Source: Virgisporangium aurantiacum
GTDB lineage: Bacteria; Actinomycetota; Actinomycetes; Mycobacteriales; Micromonosporaceae
DNA: 64,000 nucleotides
Direction: 5' to 3'
Assembly: GCF_016863635.1 (NCBI RefSeq)
Contig: NZ_BOPG01000011.1
Coordinates: forward strand, 1-64,000
Below, in pieces: positions 63,973 to 64,000 of this stretch (position 1 is the stretch's first letter; every line of letters begins with the position of its first letter). The notes under the pieces were generated by a model. That model saw only the letters and a program-made list of their open reading frames with translations. It was not told where the DNA came from and searched no databases. The position numbers and the translations under genes are program-made.

Positions 63973-64000
63973 TCACAGCGGCAGCACCCCCGCCGGCAGC
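63973..64000 (-). CDS. tctB: C-terminal end of TctB (partial, runs off the window)
   Basis: The last nine codons on the minus strand read LPAGVLPL then TGA. In the tct order TctC-TctB-TctA the gene directly upstream of tctA is tctB, and a short hydrophobic end fits this small four-helix subunit. The assignment rests on position only; 70 bp separate it from the tctA start. Confidence 0.4.

Overview
The window is GC-rich, strongly codon-biased DNA of an actinobacterium. A Micromonosporaceae-like soil organism is my best guess from the gene content (SigE-family ECF sigma factor, PadR-controlled drug ABC pump, large RHS proteins, LigC-type ligase, DUF6232-like protein, many secreted multi-domain proteins). 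The genus is inference; no rRNA or other phylogenetic marker is present.

Layout. 1-4.1 kb: a PadR regulator, a DrrAB-type ABC exporter, a DoxX protein and an alpha/beta hydrolase, with a partial tandem duplication of the regulator end plus promoter/operator region at the left edge. 4.5-6.8 kb: a frameshifted IS21 transposase joined to an internally deleted tyrosine recombinase. 7-10 kb: a coupled membrane protein/winged-helix pair behind a clear promoter-operator, a frameshifted HAD phosphatase, and a protein made of four cold-shock domains. 10.5-15 kb: small hypotheticals, a YdcF-like protein, and three damaged genes resembling immunity-type families (DUF2199, SMI1/KNR4, barstar). 15-18.3 kb: a secreted subtilase. 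18.9-22 kb: a SigE-type sigma factor with a membrane partner carrying seven 30-bp repeats, a secreted fascin-like protein, and eroded WD40-like and LacI genes. 22-31.6 kb: GAF-EAL protein, small membrane proteins, a tRNA 3' fragment, RecD2 helicase, a secreted BNR/sortilin-type propeller, DUF6232-like protein and LigC-type ligase. 46.4-31.9 kb (minus strand): one about 14.4-kb run of four secreted giants (RHS/YD protein, LamG protein, FG-GAP protein, toroid/discoidin protein). 46.5-51.2 kb: IS fragments, an NDT/TIR-like effector-type protein, small secreted proteins and palindromes. 51.3-54.3 kb: a compact cluster encoding an eight-cysteine precursor-like peptide, a CPTC redoxin, an ABC exporter and an S26 signal peptidase. 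55-59 kb: an FtsX/LolD-type ABC system. 59-64 kb: a tripartite tricarboxylate transporter (TctC, TctA, edge of TctB) with a CitA/CitB-type two-component system.

The most interesting candidate system is the 51289-54289 cluster. The peptide has an Ala-X-Ala site exactly before its first cysteine, and its neighbours supply what such a peptide would need: thiol chemistry, export and leader cleavage. I read it as a disulfide-rich secreted peptide pathway (inference). One caveat is that the redoxin N-terminus looks frameshifted.

A second theme is erosion. At least eight genes carry apparent single-base frameshifts, nearly all in the accessory stretches at 4.5-14.5, 20.8-22 and 46.5-51.6 kb. Long genes elsewhere (RHS, RecD2, LamG, TctA) are open throughout. 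That pattern favours real decay over uniform sequencing error, but homopolymer errors cannot be excluded from the sequence alone.
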